From Borreliella andersonii (lineage in GTDB: Bacteria; Spirochaetota; Spirochaetia; Borreliales; Borreliaceae), in assembly GCF_032595875.1 (NCBI RefSeq), contig NZ_CP132457.1:558001-622000 (forward strand): a DNA stretch of 64,000 nucleotides, written 5' to 3'. The notes under the pieces are model-generated. The model worked only from the letters and a program-made list of their open reading frames with translations. It did no database searches and was not told the origin of the DNA. Of the stretch, positions 8,238 through 17,226 are shown one piece after another. The translations under genes and the position numbers were made by a program. Positions within the stretch are counted from its first letter, which is position 1. Every line of letters starts with the position of its first letter.

Positions 8238-8498
8238 ATGGTAAAAAAAGAAGCAATTATTAAGGCTGTAAACGGTTTGCATGTTAGGCCTGCATCAACT
8301 TTTGTAAAAAAAGCTAAAGAGTATTCTAGCGAGATAACAATAGAATCTGATGGAAAGTCTGTTAGCGGAAAAAGTTTGTTCAGGCTTCAAACTTTGGAAT
8401 TATCATCAGGTAAAAAGCTTTTGATATGTGCTGAGGGTGAGGATGAGGAGATTGCTGCTTCAGAGCTTGCAGAGCTTATCGAATCTTTTAAGGAATGA
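8238..8498 (+). CDS. ptsH: PTS phosphocarrier protein HPr
   Basis: An 86-residue HPr that passes phosphate from enzyme I to the sugar-specific EIIA domains. With the ATG at 8238, the active histidine in GLHVRPAS is His15 and the regulatory serine in GKSLF is Ser46, exactly the classical numbering, which favours this start over the in-frame GTG at 8232. No HPr kinase is visible in the window. First gene of ptsH-ptsI-crr; 20 bases separate it from ptsI. Confidence 0.95.
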   Translation: MVKKEAIIKAVNGLHVRPASTFVKKAKEYSSEITIESDGKSVSGKSLFRLQTLELSSGKKLLICAEGEDEEIAASELAELIESFKE

Positions 8499-8518
8499 GT
8501 TTTAGAAGGATTTAAGTT

Positions 8519-10240
8519 ATGACTTTATCGGGCAAAAGAATAGCCAAAGGGATAGGCATTGGGGAAGTTCTTTGTATTAGGAAAAATTTTGATAAGATTA
8601 TAAGTAGAGAAAAAATAGACTTTTCTCAGGTTGATAGCGAGATATCAAAATTTAATAAAGCGAAGTCAAAAGCAATTGAAACGCTTAAGGATCTTGAAAG
8701 AAAAGCTATGCTTCAATTTGGAGATGATAAAAAAGGCATTTTTGAAGGTCAAGTGTTGATCGTTGAAGACGACGAACTTTCTGAGCTTGTTATTGAGCTT
8801 ATTGCAAAGGAGAATTATAGTGCCGCTTATTCTATTTATTTAGCGTTTGAAAATTTGGTTAAAAGTGTAGAAGATTATAAAGATCCTTATTTAAAAGAAA
8901 GAGCATCTGATTATAAGGATATTAGAAATAGATTAATTTCTATCATTTTAGGCCAAGTATCCGATTTTTCTGAGATTAATAAAGATATTATTCTTGTTAC
9001 CGAGGAATTAACCCCATCTGATACCATGCAATTTGACTTAAATTATGTTAAAGGGTTTTTAACTGCTGTTGGAGGAGAAACTTCTCATGCTGCTATTTTA
9101 GCAAGAACAATGGGGCTTCCAGCGCTTGTTATGACCTTTTCAGATATTGATGCGTTAAAGGGTGGTGATCAAATAATAATTGATGCAATATCTTCTATTG
9201 TTATTAAAAATCCTTCTCTTGACGAGATTGATCTTTATGAAGGTAAGATTTTGCGTCAGGTGGAGATGGAAAAAGAGCTTTTTTCTTTAAAAGATAAAGA
9301 TGCTAAAACAAAAGATGGTATAAAGGTGTTTTTAAAGGCAAATATTGGAACACCCGTTGATATTACCTATGTTAATAAATATGGTGTTGAGGGAATAGGT
9401 CTTTTTAGAACAGAGTTTTTATATATGAGATCTTTACAACCTCCAACAGAAGATGAGCAGTTTGAAACTTATAAGAGGGTTGTAGAAACAATGGAAAAAA
9501 AGGGGGTTGTTACGATTCGTACTCTTGATGTTGGCGGGGACAAAGAAATTCCTTATCTTAATTTTAAGAAAGAGGAAAATCCTTTTTTGGGCTTTCGGGC
9601 GCTTAGGATGTATAAAGAATATGAGGATTTAATCCAGGCGCAGTTTAATGCTATTTTTAGGGCCAGTCATTATGGAAAAATAAGGGTAATGGTTCCTATG
9701 CTTACTAGGTATGAAGAGATTGAAACGATAGAATATTTTGTGAATAATGCAAAAAACAACTTAAAGTCTAGAGGCTTGCCTTTTGATGAAAATTTGGAAG
9801 TGGGCTGCATGATAGAAGTTCCTTCTGCGGCCTTAATTTCCTCTAAACTTGCCAATAAATTGAAATTTTTTAGCATAGGGACAAATGATTTAACCCAATA
9901 TGTTTTAGCTGTTGATCGCGGTAATCAAAAAATATCAAATTTATATGACAAGTATAATCCTGCTGTGTTGAAATTAATCAAAAAGGTTCTTGATGATGGG
10001 GTTAGTTCTGGGATTGATGTGTCTGTTTGTGGTGAGCTTGGAGGAGATGATGCGGGAGCATTGATTCTTGTGGGTCTTGGATTTAGGTCTTTGAGCATGA
10101 TTCCTAGTGCTACACTTAGGATTAAATATTTGCTTAAAAAGCATACAATAATGGAATTAGAAGAATTGGCAAATAAGGTTTTAAACAGTGATTCCGAGCA
10201 AGAAACTTTAAGTTATTTTGGTAAATTTATAGGAGATTAG
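8519..10240 (+). CDS. ptsI: PTS enzyme I
   Basis: 573 residues, normal length. Enzyme I takes phosphate from phosphoenolpyruvate and gives it to HPr in the cytosol. The phospho-histidine is in GGETSHAAILAR (H190). The C-terminal PEP-binding barrel shows GLFRTEFLY, TLDVGGDKE and the late CGELGG motif with its cysteine. It lies between ptsH and crr in one transcription unit, two bases before crr. Confidence 0.97.
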   Translation: MTLSGKRIAKGIGIGEVLCIRKNFDKIISREKIDFSQVDSEISKFNKAKSKAIETLKDLERKAMLQFGDDKKGIFEGQVLIVEDDELSELVIELIAKENYSAAYSIYLAFENLVKSVEDYKDPYLKERASDYKDIRNRLISIILGQVSDFSEINKDIILVTEELTPSDTMQFDLNYVKGFLTAVGGETSHAAILARTMGLPALVMTFSDIDALKGGDQIIIDAISSIVIKNPSLDEIDLYEGKILRQVEMEKELFSLKDKDAKTKDGIKVFLKANIGTPVDITYVNKYGVEGIGLFRTEFLYMRSLQPPTEDEQFETYKRVVETMEKKGVVTIRTLDVGGDKEIPYLNFKKEENPFLGFRALRMYKEYEDLIQAQFNAIFRASHYGKIRVMVPMLTRYEEIETIEYFVNNAKNNLKSRGLPFDENLEVGCMIEVPSAALISSKLANKLKFFSIGTNDLTQYVLAVDRGNQKISNLYDKYNPAVLKLIKKVLDDGVSSGIDVSVCGELGGDDAGALILVGLGFRSLSMIPSATLRIKYLLKKHTIMELEELANKVLNSDSEQETLSYFGKFIGD

Positions 10241-10242
10241 TT

Positions 10243-10812
10243 ATGGGGTTTTTAGATTTTTTTAAAAAAACCACTACATTGGATTTGATTGCTCCGATTA
10301 GTGGAAAAGTTATGTCAATTGATAAGGTTCCCGATGAAGCTTTTGCTGAAAAAATAGTTGGTGATGGAATTGCAATTCTTCCAACAAGTAATGAGTTGCT
10401 AGCGCCTTGTGATGGGAAAATAGGTAAAATTTTTAAAACCAATCATGCCTTTAGTCTTGAAACTAAAGAGGGCGTTGAAATTTTTGTCCATTTTGGGATT
10501 AATACCCTTAATTTAAATGGTAAGGGTTTTACAAGAGTTGCTGAAGAGGGCATTAATGTTAAACAAGGGGAAGTTATTATTAGGCTTGATCTTGAATATT
10601 TAAAAGAGCATTCAGAATCCGTTATTACTCCGGTGGTTATTGCAAATTCTGATGAAGTTTCAAGCATAGAATATTCTTTTGGAAGGCTTGAAAACGATTC
10701 TGAATATATTTTGCTATCTTCGACTGTTTTGACAGAAGAAATTAGGCATAAAATATCTCAAACAAAGCCTGTTACAGCAGGTGAAGATTTGGTTTTGCGA
10801 GTTAAAAAGTAA
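10243..10812 (+). CDS. crr: PTS EIIA component, glucose type (Crr)
   Basis: 189 residues of the EIIA(Glc) fold. The active histidine is in EIFVHFGINTLNLNG (H83), with the partner histidine in TNHAFS (H68). It accepts phosphate from HPr and hands it to EIIBC transporters encoded elsewhere. An AGGAG precedes the ATG. The operon ends at a strong hairpin at 10811-10839. Confidence 0.95.
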   Translation: MGFLDFFKKTTTLDLIAPISGKVMSIDKVPDEAFAEKIVGDGIAILPTSNELLAPCDGKIGKIFKTNHAFSLETKEGVEIFVHFGINTLNLNGKGFTRVAEEGINVKQGEVIIRLDLEYLKEHSESVITPVVIANSDEVSSIEYSFGRLENDSEYILLSSTVLTEEIRHKISQTKPVTAGEDLVLRVKK

Positions 10813-10839
10813 AAAAGAGAGCTTTAAACTCTCTTTTTT
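10811..10839. terminator. Bidirectional terminator crr / htpG
   Basis: A perfect 11-base inverted repeat (AAAAAAGAGAG / CTCTCTTTTTT) with a seven-base loop lies between the convergent stop codons of crr and htpG. Both strands have a T-run on the 3' side, so it should end transcription from both directions. Confidence 0.85.
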
Positions 10840-10843
10840 ACTT

Positions 10844-12694
10844 TTATAAGAAATCTTTTTCTATAAATTCGTTTATTATATTTATGAATTTTCCCGGATT
10901 TTTGCTAGGCATTCCTGAAGTTAACATAGCTTCTTCAAAAAGGAGAATACTTATTTTTTCTAATTTTTCAGGCTCTAGATTTTTTAAATTTTGGACTATT
11001 TTATTATTAGGGTTTAATTCAAGTATTGGTTTGATTTCTTTTACTTCTTGTCCCATTGACAGCATGATTTTTTGCATTTGGTAAGTTGGATCATTACTAT
11101 CAATTATTATTGCTGAAGGCTCTTTTATTAATGTTGCTGATAGATTGACTTCTTTTATATGATCCTTGAGGATTTCTTTTACTTTTGTAAGGGTATCTTT
11201 GAATTCTTCTTCAATTTTTTTAAAATTTTCATCTTTTAATTCGTTACTGGTTTCGTTTTTATTTATTGCCTTTAGTTTTAATCCTTCGTATTCTGGAATT
11301 AGATTTAAGATAGCTTCATCAAGTTCATCGTCCATGATTAGGATTTCAAATCCTTTTTCTTTATAGGCAGCTACTATTGGGTTTTCTTTTAATATATTTT
11401 CTTTACCACCTGTTATATAGTAAATGCTTTTTTGGTCCTCATTCATTCTTTCTTTATACTCTTTAAAAGACACAAACCCATCTACACTTGAGGATTTAAA
11501 TCTTATTAATGAGATAAGCTTTTCTCTGTTTTCAAAGTCAGAATAAACACCTTCTTTAATGCATCTTCCAAATTCTTTAGAAAACTCTGAAAATTTTTCA
11601 GGATTTTTTTTGCTTAGCTTTTCAAGCTCGCTTAGTATTTTTTTTACAGAAGACGATTTTATTTTAGATAAAATTTTATTTTGCTGTAAAATTTCTCTAC
11701 TTACATTGAGTGGTAAATCTTGGCAGTCTATAATTCCTTTTATAAATCTTAGATAGTTTGGAAGCAAGCTGCCTTCGGAATCTGTAATAAAGATTCTATT
11801 TATAAATAGCTTTACACCAGGTTTAGTGTTTGGGTAATATAAATCATAGGGAGCTTTACTTGGTACGTAAAATAAATTGGTATATTCTAAATTTCCTTCG
11901 GCTTTTGTATGAATATACATTAATGGATTTTCATAATCAAAGGTTGTATTTTTATAAAATTCATTGTATTCTTCTACTTTAATTTCGCTTTTATTTTTTG
12001 TCCAAAGAGCGGTAGTTTCATTTAATTTTTCTTCTTTTTCTTCTATTCCCTCTTGTTTTCCGTCCTTCATTATAGGTTCGTTGTATTTAATATAAATGGG
12101 ATAATTTATGTGATTTGAATATTTTTTGATAATTTCTTGAATTTTCCATTTATTAGCATATTCAAGGCCTTCTTTATTAAGATATAACTTTATTTCTGTA
12201 CCGGATTCTTCTTTATTTGCCTTTTCTATTTCATATCCTGTTTTGCCGTCGCTAGACCAAATATAAGCATCGCTTTCTAATGCTTTTTTTGATGTAACTT
12301 CTACTTTTTCTGATACTATGAATGCACTGTAAAATCCAACCCCAAACTGGCCAATTAGGCTTGCAGATTTTTTTTCATCTTGTTTTAAATTGTTAATAAA
12401 TTCTTTAGTTCCTGATTTTGCAATTACGCCAAGATGGTTGGTTAAATCTTGTTCATCCATTCCGATTCCATTATCTTTAATTAGGATGCTTTTATCATCA
12501 AATGATATTTCTATTTTTGGTTCTAGAACAATGTTTTTGAATTTTTCGTTTGTTAAGCTTAAAAACTTTAGTTTATCAATGGCATCAGACGCATTTGATA
12601 TCAATTCTCTTAAAAATATTTCTTTATGGGAGTAAAGAGAGTGGATGATTAAATAAAGCAAATCATTTACTTCTGTATCAAATTGTTTTTTCAT
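10844..12694 (-). CDS. htpG: Molecular chaperone HtpG (Hsp90)
   Basis: 616 residues from an ATG at 12694 with AAGGAAAAG upstream; the open frame continues further 5' but that part lacks a ribosome site and is not Hsp90-like. ATPase motifs of the GHKL fold are visible: ELISNASDAIDKL, DNGIGM, and GQFGVGFYSAF. The middle and C-terminal dimerisation domains follow at normal length. ATP-driven folding chaperone of the cytosol. Confidence 0.96.
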   Translation of the reverse strand: MKKQFDTEVNDLLYLIIHSLYSHKEIFLRELISNASDAIDKLKFLSLTNEKFKNIVLEPKIEISFDDKSILIKDNGIGMDEQDLTNHLGVIAKSGTKEFINNLKQDEKKSASLIGQFGVGFYSAFIVSEKVEVTSKKALESDAYIWSSDGKTGYEIEKANKEESGTEIKLYLNKEGLEYANKWKIQEIIKKYSNHINYPIYIKYNEPIMKDGKQEGIEEKEEKLNETTALWTKNKSEIKVEEYNEFYKNTTFDYENPLMYIHTKAEGNLEYTNLFYVPSKAPYDLYYPNTKPGVKLFINRIFITDSEGSLLPNYLRFIKGIIDCQDLPLNVSREILQQNKILSKIKSSSVKKILSELEKLSKKNPEKFSEFSKEFGRCIKEGVYSDFENREKLISLIRFKSSSVDGFVSFKEYKERMNEDQKSIYYITGGKENILKENPIVAAYKEKGFEILIMDDELDEAILNLIPEYEGLKLKAINKNETSNELKDENFKKIEEEFKDTLTKVKEILKDHIKEVNLSATLIKEPSAIIIDSNDPTYQMQKIMLSMGQEVKEIKPILELNPNNKIVQNLKNLEPEKLEKISILLFEEAMLTSGMPSKNPGKFINIINEFIEKDFL

Positions 12695-12806
12695 GTAACT
12701 TTTCCTTTTCAATTTAATCTTTACTTTTTTTATAATATAACATAATCTAAAAATAATAAATAAAGTAATTTGTTTAAAATAGAAAATTAGAATCAAGGAG
12801 AATGCA

Positions 12807-14201
12807 ATGGATGTAGGAATTTATGGACTTGGTGTTATGGGTAGTAATTTGGCTTTAAATATTGCTGATAACGGTTTTAATGTTTCTGTTTACAATAGAG
12901 ATAATGAAAAAACTGAAATTTTTGTTAAACAAAATTCTCATAAAAAGATAAATGGTTTTAAGGATATTGAATCTTTTGTTAAAAGCTTGAAAGCTCCAAA
13001 AAAAATCATCTTAATGGTGACAAGCTCTGCTGTAGAAAAGGTTATTGAGCAAATTTTACCCTTTTTGAATAAATCAGACATAATTATTGATGGTGGAAAT
13101 TCTCATTATAAGAGCACAATGAGGTTGGAAAAAGAATTGTTTGCTAAGGACATTTATTTTGTAGGACTTGGAATTTCTGGAGGGGAGAGAGGAGCAAGAT
13201 TTGGTCCTGCTCTAATGTATGGAGGAAGTAAATCAGCTTATGAAATTCTTGAGCCCATATTAAATAAAATTGCAGCTAAAACTAAAAGCAATGATATTTG
13301 TTCGACTTATATTGGAGAGAACGGTTCTGGACACTATGTTAAAATGATACATAATGGAGTGGAATACGCTGATATGCAGCTTATCAGCGAGGTTTATTTT
13401 TTCATGAAAAAAGCTTTCAATTTAGATAATTTGAAAATTTCTGAAGTTTTTGAAAAATGGAATGAAGGCGATCTTTCGGGGTATTTACTAGAAATAACCT
13501 CCAAGATTCTTAGATATAAAGAAAATAATGAATATTTAGTTGATAAGATTTTAGATATTGCAAATCAAAAAGGCACTGGTGTTTGGACATCTATTGATGC
13601 TCTTAAATCTGGTGTACCTGTGAATTTAATTGTTGAATCCGTTTTTTCAAGATTTATGTCGGGGTTAAAACACGAAAGGATTATTGCTAGCGATTTGCTT
13701 AAGATGGATACTTCTTCTTTTGAATTTGAACTTAGTGATTGGATTTTAGATCTTTATTATGCTCTTTTAGTTTCAAAAATAGTAGCTTATGCTCAAGGTT
13801 TTATGATGCTGAAGACTGCGTCTGTGAATTATGGTTGGGATTTAAATTTAGGTAAAATTTCTTTGGTTTGGAGAGAAGGCTGTATTATTCGAAGCAGTTT
13901 TTTGGATAAAATTAAATTAGCTTATGATAAAAATCCTCATCTTATTAATTTGCTTTTTGATGATTATTTTTTAGATTTACTAAAAAATAATCACAAATCT
14001 TTAAGAAGAATAATTTCAAAGGCTAGTGAAATTGGGATTCCTTTGCCGGCATTTTATGCTAGTCTTTCGTTTTTAGATTCTTATTCTACTAGTTATTTAC
14101 CTTCCAATTTAATTCAAGCACAAAGAGATTTTTTTGGTGCCCATTCTTTTGAAAGATTAGATTCAAAACGAGGTGAATTTTTTCATAGCGCTTGGCAATA
14201 A
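12807..14201 (+). CDS. gnd: 6-phosphogluconate dehydrogenase, decarboxylating
   Basis: 464 residues. Oxidises 6-phosphogluconate to ribulose 5-phosphate with NADP+ in the pentose phosphate pathway. The Rossmann motif GLGVMGSNLA is at the N-terminus, followed by DGGNSHYK, GISGGERGARFGP and HNGVEYADMQL, which carry substrate and catalytic residues. AAGGAG precedes the ATG. Divergent from htpG. Confidence 0.96.
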   Translation: MDVGIYGLGVMGSNLALNIADNGFNVSVYNRDNEKTEIFVKQNSHKKINGFKDIESFVKSLKAPKKIILMVTSSAVEKVIEQILPFLNKSDIIIDGGNSHYKSTMRLEKELFAKDIYFVGLGISGGERGARFGPALMYGGSKSAYEILEPILNKIAAKTKSNDICSTYIGENGSGHYVKMIHNGVEYADMQLISEVYFFMKKAFNLDNLKISEVFEKWNEGDLSGYLLEITSKILRYKENNEYLVDKILDIANQKGTGVWTSIDALKSGVPVNLIVESVFSRFMSGLKHERIIASDLLKMDTSSFEFELSDWILDLYYALLVSKIVAYAQGFMMLKTASVNYGWDLNLGKISLVWREGCIIRSSFLDKIKLAYDKNPHLINLLFDDYFLDLLKNNHKSLRRIISKASEIGIPLPAFYASLSFLDSYSTSYLPSNLIQAQRDFFGAHSFERLDSKRGEFFHSAWQ

Positions 14202-14227
14202 ATTTAATGAGTTAGAATAAATTAGTA

Positions 14228-14770
14228 TTAGAAGATATAGTACTTAGCAAATATTCCTCCAGCAAAGTTTGATTTTATACCTGAATAGGTTTTGTGTTGC
14301 GCAAGAGATCTTGTATTTGAGATGAATTCTATTGAAGGTGCTATTTTCATACCTATTTCTAAATTTTCTATAATGTCGTAAAAAATAGCCAATGGAATTC
14401 TTATTCCAAATCCCAATTCTACATTTATTAATTTAGATGTATGAGATGATATGTTTATATTTCCTCCTATTCCAATTCCTAAATCTAAATTTTTTATCAA
14501 AGGTATTGTAAAAATGAAATCAAGTGCTGCTATTGCTAATAAATTAAAATCATAAAATTTTGATACAAGTTTAGGGCCTGATAAATTTATTCCATTACTA
14601 CCGCCATAGCCTATTTCAAAATCAATGAAAGGAAGTGACATTATTAGGTTAATAATTGGATTACCAATACTTGATCCAAAGCCAATTCCTCTATTTAAAT
14701 ATGAATCTTTTGCAAAACTATTTATAGATATGTTTGCAACCATGATAAATAATATAAAAATTTTTTTCAC
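14228..14770 (-). CDS. Small exported beta-barrel-like protein (BB0562 type)
   Basis: 180 residues starting at a GTG with GGGAG seven bases upstream. A signal peptide covers about residues 1-20 (NSFAKDS at the cleavage region). The rest alternates glycine and hydrophobic residues in short strands and ends in an aromatic (IFAKYYIF), as outer-membrane barrels do. A GSSIG sequence near residue 33 fits the G-x-S-x-G lipase pattern; from memory the B31 homologue has been reported to have lipase activity, which I cannot verify here. First of three similar genes in a row. Confidence 0.7.
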   Translation of the reverse strand: MKKIFILFIMVANISINSFAKDSYLNRGIGFGSSIGNPIINLIMSLPFIDFEIGYGGSNGINLSGPKLVSKFYDFNLLAIAALDFIFTIPLIKNLDLGIGIGGNINISSHTSKLINVELGFGIRIPLAIFYDIIENLEIGMKIAPSIEFISNTRSLAQHKTYSGIKSNFAGGIFAKYYIF

Positions 14771-14935
14771 CGTTATCTCCCAAATTTTGTCTTATTATTA
14801 TATTTTATTTTTGAATTTTAAAACAATAAACATAAGACTTTGTCTCTTAAATCTTATGTTTAAATTTTTGGGAGCTCGGTTTGATTTTTCAACTGTTGTT
14901 CTTTTTTAAAAATTTTTTAAAAAAGAATTTTATTA

Positions 14936-15454
14936 TTAAGTAAACCAGAATCTTAATCCCAATCCTGCGAATACTTCCCATCTAAATCCTATGCCATTAC
15001 TCCAAATATTCATTCCAAGTCCCGGTGCTACTCGTAAAAATATGTCGAATTTCTTTCTAAATACTGCAACATTTAAAGCTAAAGGTAATCTTGCTCCAAT
15101 GCTCATTGGTCCTGAACCTGACTTGCTGCCTCCAAATCTTGAAAACCATATTGTTCCATATCCTCCTGCACCAACCGAGAAATCCAAAATATTAGCAGCT
15201 CCTGGGAATGTATATATGTAAAAAATATAGTCCAATGCTATAAACAATGTTTTCCAGTCTGAAAATAAATTATTTACTCCGCTGTAAAGACCAATATCAA
15301 GATCAAAGTTTCCTATGTTAATCTGTAGAGCAATTGGTAATGGAAGTATAATTCCTGCTCCAAATTTACCCCTTGCAGCTTCTTTTGAATTAGAAAATCC
15401 TAAGATTGGGGTCAATAAAATAATAATTGACATAATAATTATTTTTGTTCTCAT
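14936..15454 (-). CDS. Small exported beta-barrel-like protein, second paralogue
   Basis: 172 residues from an ATG at 15454 preceded by a full AGGAGG; the longer frame to 15481 is not needed. A signal peptide (MRTKIIIMSIIILLTPILGFS) is followed by a glycine-rich series of short strands: FGAGIILPLPIAL, NIGNFDLDIGLY, and a final LRFWFT aromatic end. The same strand pattern occurs in the genes on both sides, so this is a local family. Probable outer-membrane or periplasmic protein of unknown function. Confidence 0.7.
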   Translation of the reverse strand: MRTKIIIMSIIILLTPILGFSNSKEAARGKFGAGIILPLPIALQINIGNFDLDIGLYSGVNNLFSDWKTLFIALDYIFYIYTFPGAANILDFSVGAGGYGTIWFSRFGGSKSGSGPMSIGARLPLALNVAVFRKKFDIFLRVAPGLGMNIWSNGIGFRWEVFAGLGLRFWFT

Positions 15455-15536
15455 TGCTTTATTACCTCCTAAACATAGCATTTTAGCTTTTAAGGCAAGT
15501 TTAGTTCAATAATTTTTTTTATCTAAAAAGTGAAAA

Positions 15537-16142
15537 CTATATTTTAAAAGAGCTTTTTATTCCAATAGAAAAGTTACCTTTTATTGGAAATATTAAATTT
15601 CCGTTAGGCATTTGGCCAATAAAAATTGATGGCGTTGTTTTTATTATAATCTCGATAATGTCATAATAAGCTTGATATATTATTCCTAAGGGCAAGCCCA
15701 CTCCGATTTTATAGGTAATCCCAGAAGAAGTATTTATTAAATTTGAGCTTGTAATTTTACCTATTTCAAAAAATAGGCCAGATCCCAAGAAAAAGATAAA
15801 ATTTGAATCTTTAATTCTTAAATTTAAAAATATATATTCACAATATGTTTTAAATAACAGTGTTATTGGTGATTTTGGAAAAAATTCCGAGATGCTCAAT
15901 ATTGTTATTCCTATCCCAATATCAAAGTTATTAATGCTGAATTCTATTGCAGTAGGGTAAGGCAGAATAAGACCAAATTTTATTTTAGTTTTTGTTTCTA
16001 AGCTTTCTGTTTTCGGATCAGGCGTACTGTTTTGATCAGTTATGTTGTTTTTGGATTTTTCGTTTGTGAAAATATTTTCAACATTGAAAAATAATGTAAT
16101 AACAATTATTAATGATCTGATTAGTTTATTTTTACTGTGCAT
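15537..16142 (-). CDS. Small exported beta-barrel-like protein, third paralogue
   Basis: 201 residues with a signal peptide (LIRSLIIVITLFFNV) and then a polar linker rich in N, T, E and K absent from the other two. The barrel-like part starts near residue 54 with FGLILPYPTAIEF and INNFDIGIGI, closely matching the second paralogue, and ends with GIKSSFKI. Likely the first gene of the three-gene cluster. Function unknown. Confidence 0.7.
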   Translation of the reverse strand: MHSKNKLIRSLIIVITLFFNVENIFTNEKSKNNITDQNSTPDPKTESLETKTKIKFGLILPYPTAIEFSINNFDIGIGITILSISEFFPKSPITLLFKTYCEYIFLNLRIKDSNFIFFLGSGLFFEIGKITSSNLINTSSGITYKIGVGLPLGIIYQAYYDIIEIIIKTTPSIFIGQMPNGNLIFPIKGNFSIGIKSSFKI

Positions 16143-16346
16143 TGTTAGCTTTTTGTATGAAGTTTAATTTAAACTACAACTTTGTACCTTAAATTATAAG
16201 ATAGAATTCTGCTAAAATTATATTTTTTTGTTTTTGGGAAATTAAATTTTATTAACTTCTAATTTGTATTTATGAATATATGAGGTAATATTAATTTTGA
16301 TATTAGCATTCTATTTGTGATTTAAATTACATTTAAAGGGGCGTTT

Positions 16347-16889
16347 ATGAGCACAGATTCAGATGTGCAAGATTCTTTAAGTCAATATCTTTTATTTAGT
16401 TTGGATGAACTTTATGCTATTGAGATTAAATATGTTGTTGAGGTTTTAGAGTATACTAAGATATCAAAAATCCCAAGAACTCCCAATTACATGGCAGGAA
16501 TAATAAATAATAGGGGTAAAATCGTTCCAATAATTGATATTCGAAAACAATTTGGAATGAGCGATCGTGTTATTGATGAGGATGATAAAAAGAGAAATAA
16601 GGGAATTAACATTTCAAATATTATTATATTAAATTTAGTTTACGAGGGAGATGAATTTAATCTTGGAATTTTAGTGGATTATGTCAATGAAGTTCTTGAA
16701 TTAGATCCATTTAGTATTGATGATGCTCCTAAGATTGGATCAGGGTTTAATTCAAAATTTATTTCAGGAATTGGCAAAAGTAATGATAAGTTTATTATCA
16801 TTTTAAATGTAGAAAATTTATTTGATGTTAGAGAGCTTTCTAAATTTAGAAATACAACAATATATGATCCTGAATATCAGCAGCAATAG
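16347..16889 (+). CDS. cheW2: CheW coupling protein (cheW2)
   Basis: 180 residues of the CheW fold, which bridges chemoreceptors and CheA. Typical sequence features are FSLDELYAIEI, the receptor-contact stretch IPRTPNYMAGIINNRGKIVPIIDIR, and a C-terminal KFIIILNVENLF. AAAGGGGC precedes the ATG. First gene of a six-gene operon with a STAS protein, cheA1, cheB2, a receptor-like protein and cheY2. Confidence 0.93.
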   Translation: MSTDSDVQDSLSQYLLFSLDELYAIEIKYVVEVLEYTKISKIPRTPNYMAGIINNRGKIVPIIDIRKQFGMSDRVIDEDDKKRNKGINISNIIILNLVYEGDEFNLGILVDYVNEVLELDPFSIDDAPKIGSGFNSKFISGIGKSNDKFIIILNVENLFDVRELSKFRNTTIYDPEYQQQ

Positions 16890-16900
16890 GAGTTTAAGCC

Positions 16901-17212
16901 ATGATTTATAGGCCGGAAGGAGAGCTTGTAATAAATAGTATTTTTAAGGTAAAAGAAGATTTGTTGCATATTTTTAAAAAAATGAAAGAAGGGGATACTC
17001 TTACTATTGATCTTTCAAATGTTGAAAAGATAGATATTACTTTTATACAAATTTTGTATGCATCTAATAAATATGCTAAGAATAGAAATTTGTTTGTAAA
17101 AATTGAATATCCATCCGATGAGGTTTTAAGTTCATTAATATATGGAGGGTTTTTAGTAGATATTGAAGATGTTGATAGCTTTGATTTGGGACTTAATTTA
17201 GTTGGATTTTAG
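16901..17212 (+). CDS. Small STAS-domain protein in the cheA1 operon
   Basis: 103 residues, STAS (anti-sigma-antagonist-like) fold: TIDLSNVEKIDITFIQILYA corresponds to the DLSGVxxIDSxGLxxL region. The serine phosphorylated in SpoIIAA-type proteins is an isoleucine here (with Thr next to it), so classical Ser phosphorylation is unlikely. Lying between cheW2 and cheA1, it may be a scaffolding or regulatory part of the second chemotaxis system; that is inference. Confidence 0.72.
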   Translation: MIYRPEGELVINSIFKVKEDLLHIFKKMKEGDTLTIDLSNVEKIDITFIQILYASNKYAKNRNLFVKIEYPSDEVLSSLIYGGFLVDIEDVDSFDLGLNLVGF

Positions 17213-17226
17213 ATTTAAGGAAACTT

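Noticed and set aside
12695-12796. N-terminal extension of HtpG
   Set aside because: It has no ribosome site and Hsp90 proteins start at the later Met, which has AAGGAAAAG upstream.
14625-14909. Plus-strand 94-residue frame opposite the first beta-barrel gene
   Set aside because: No ribosome site and odd composition; most of it is antisense to a better-supported gene.
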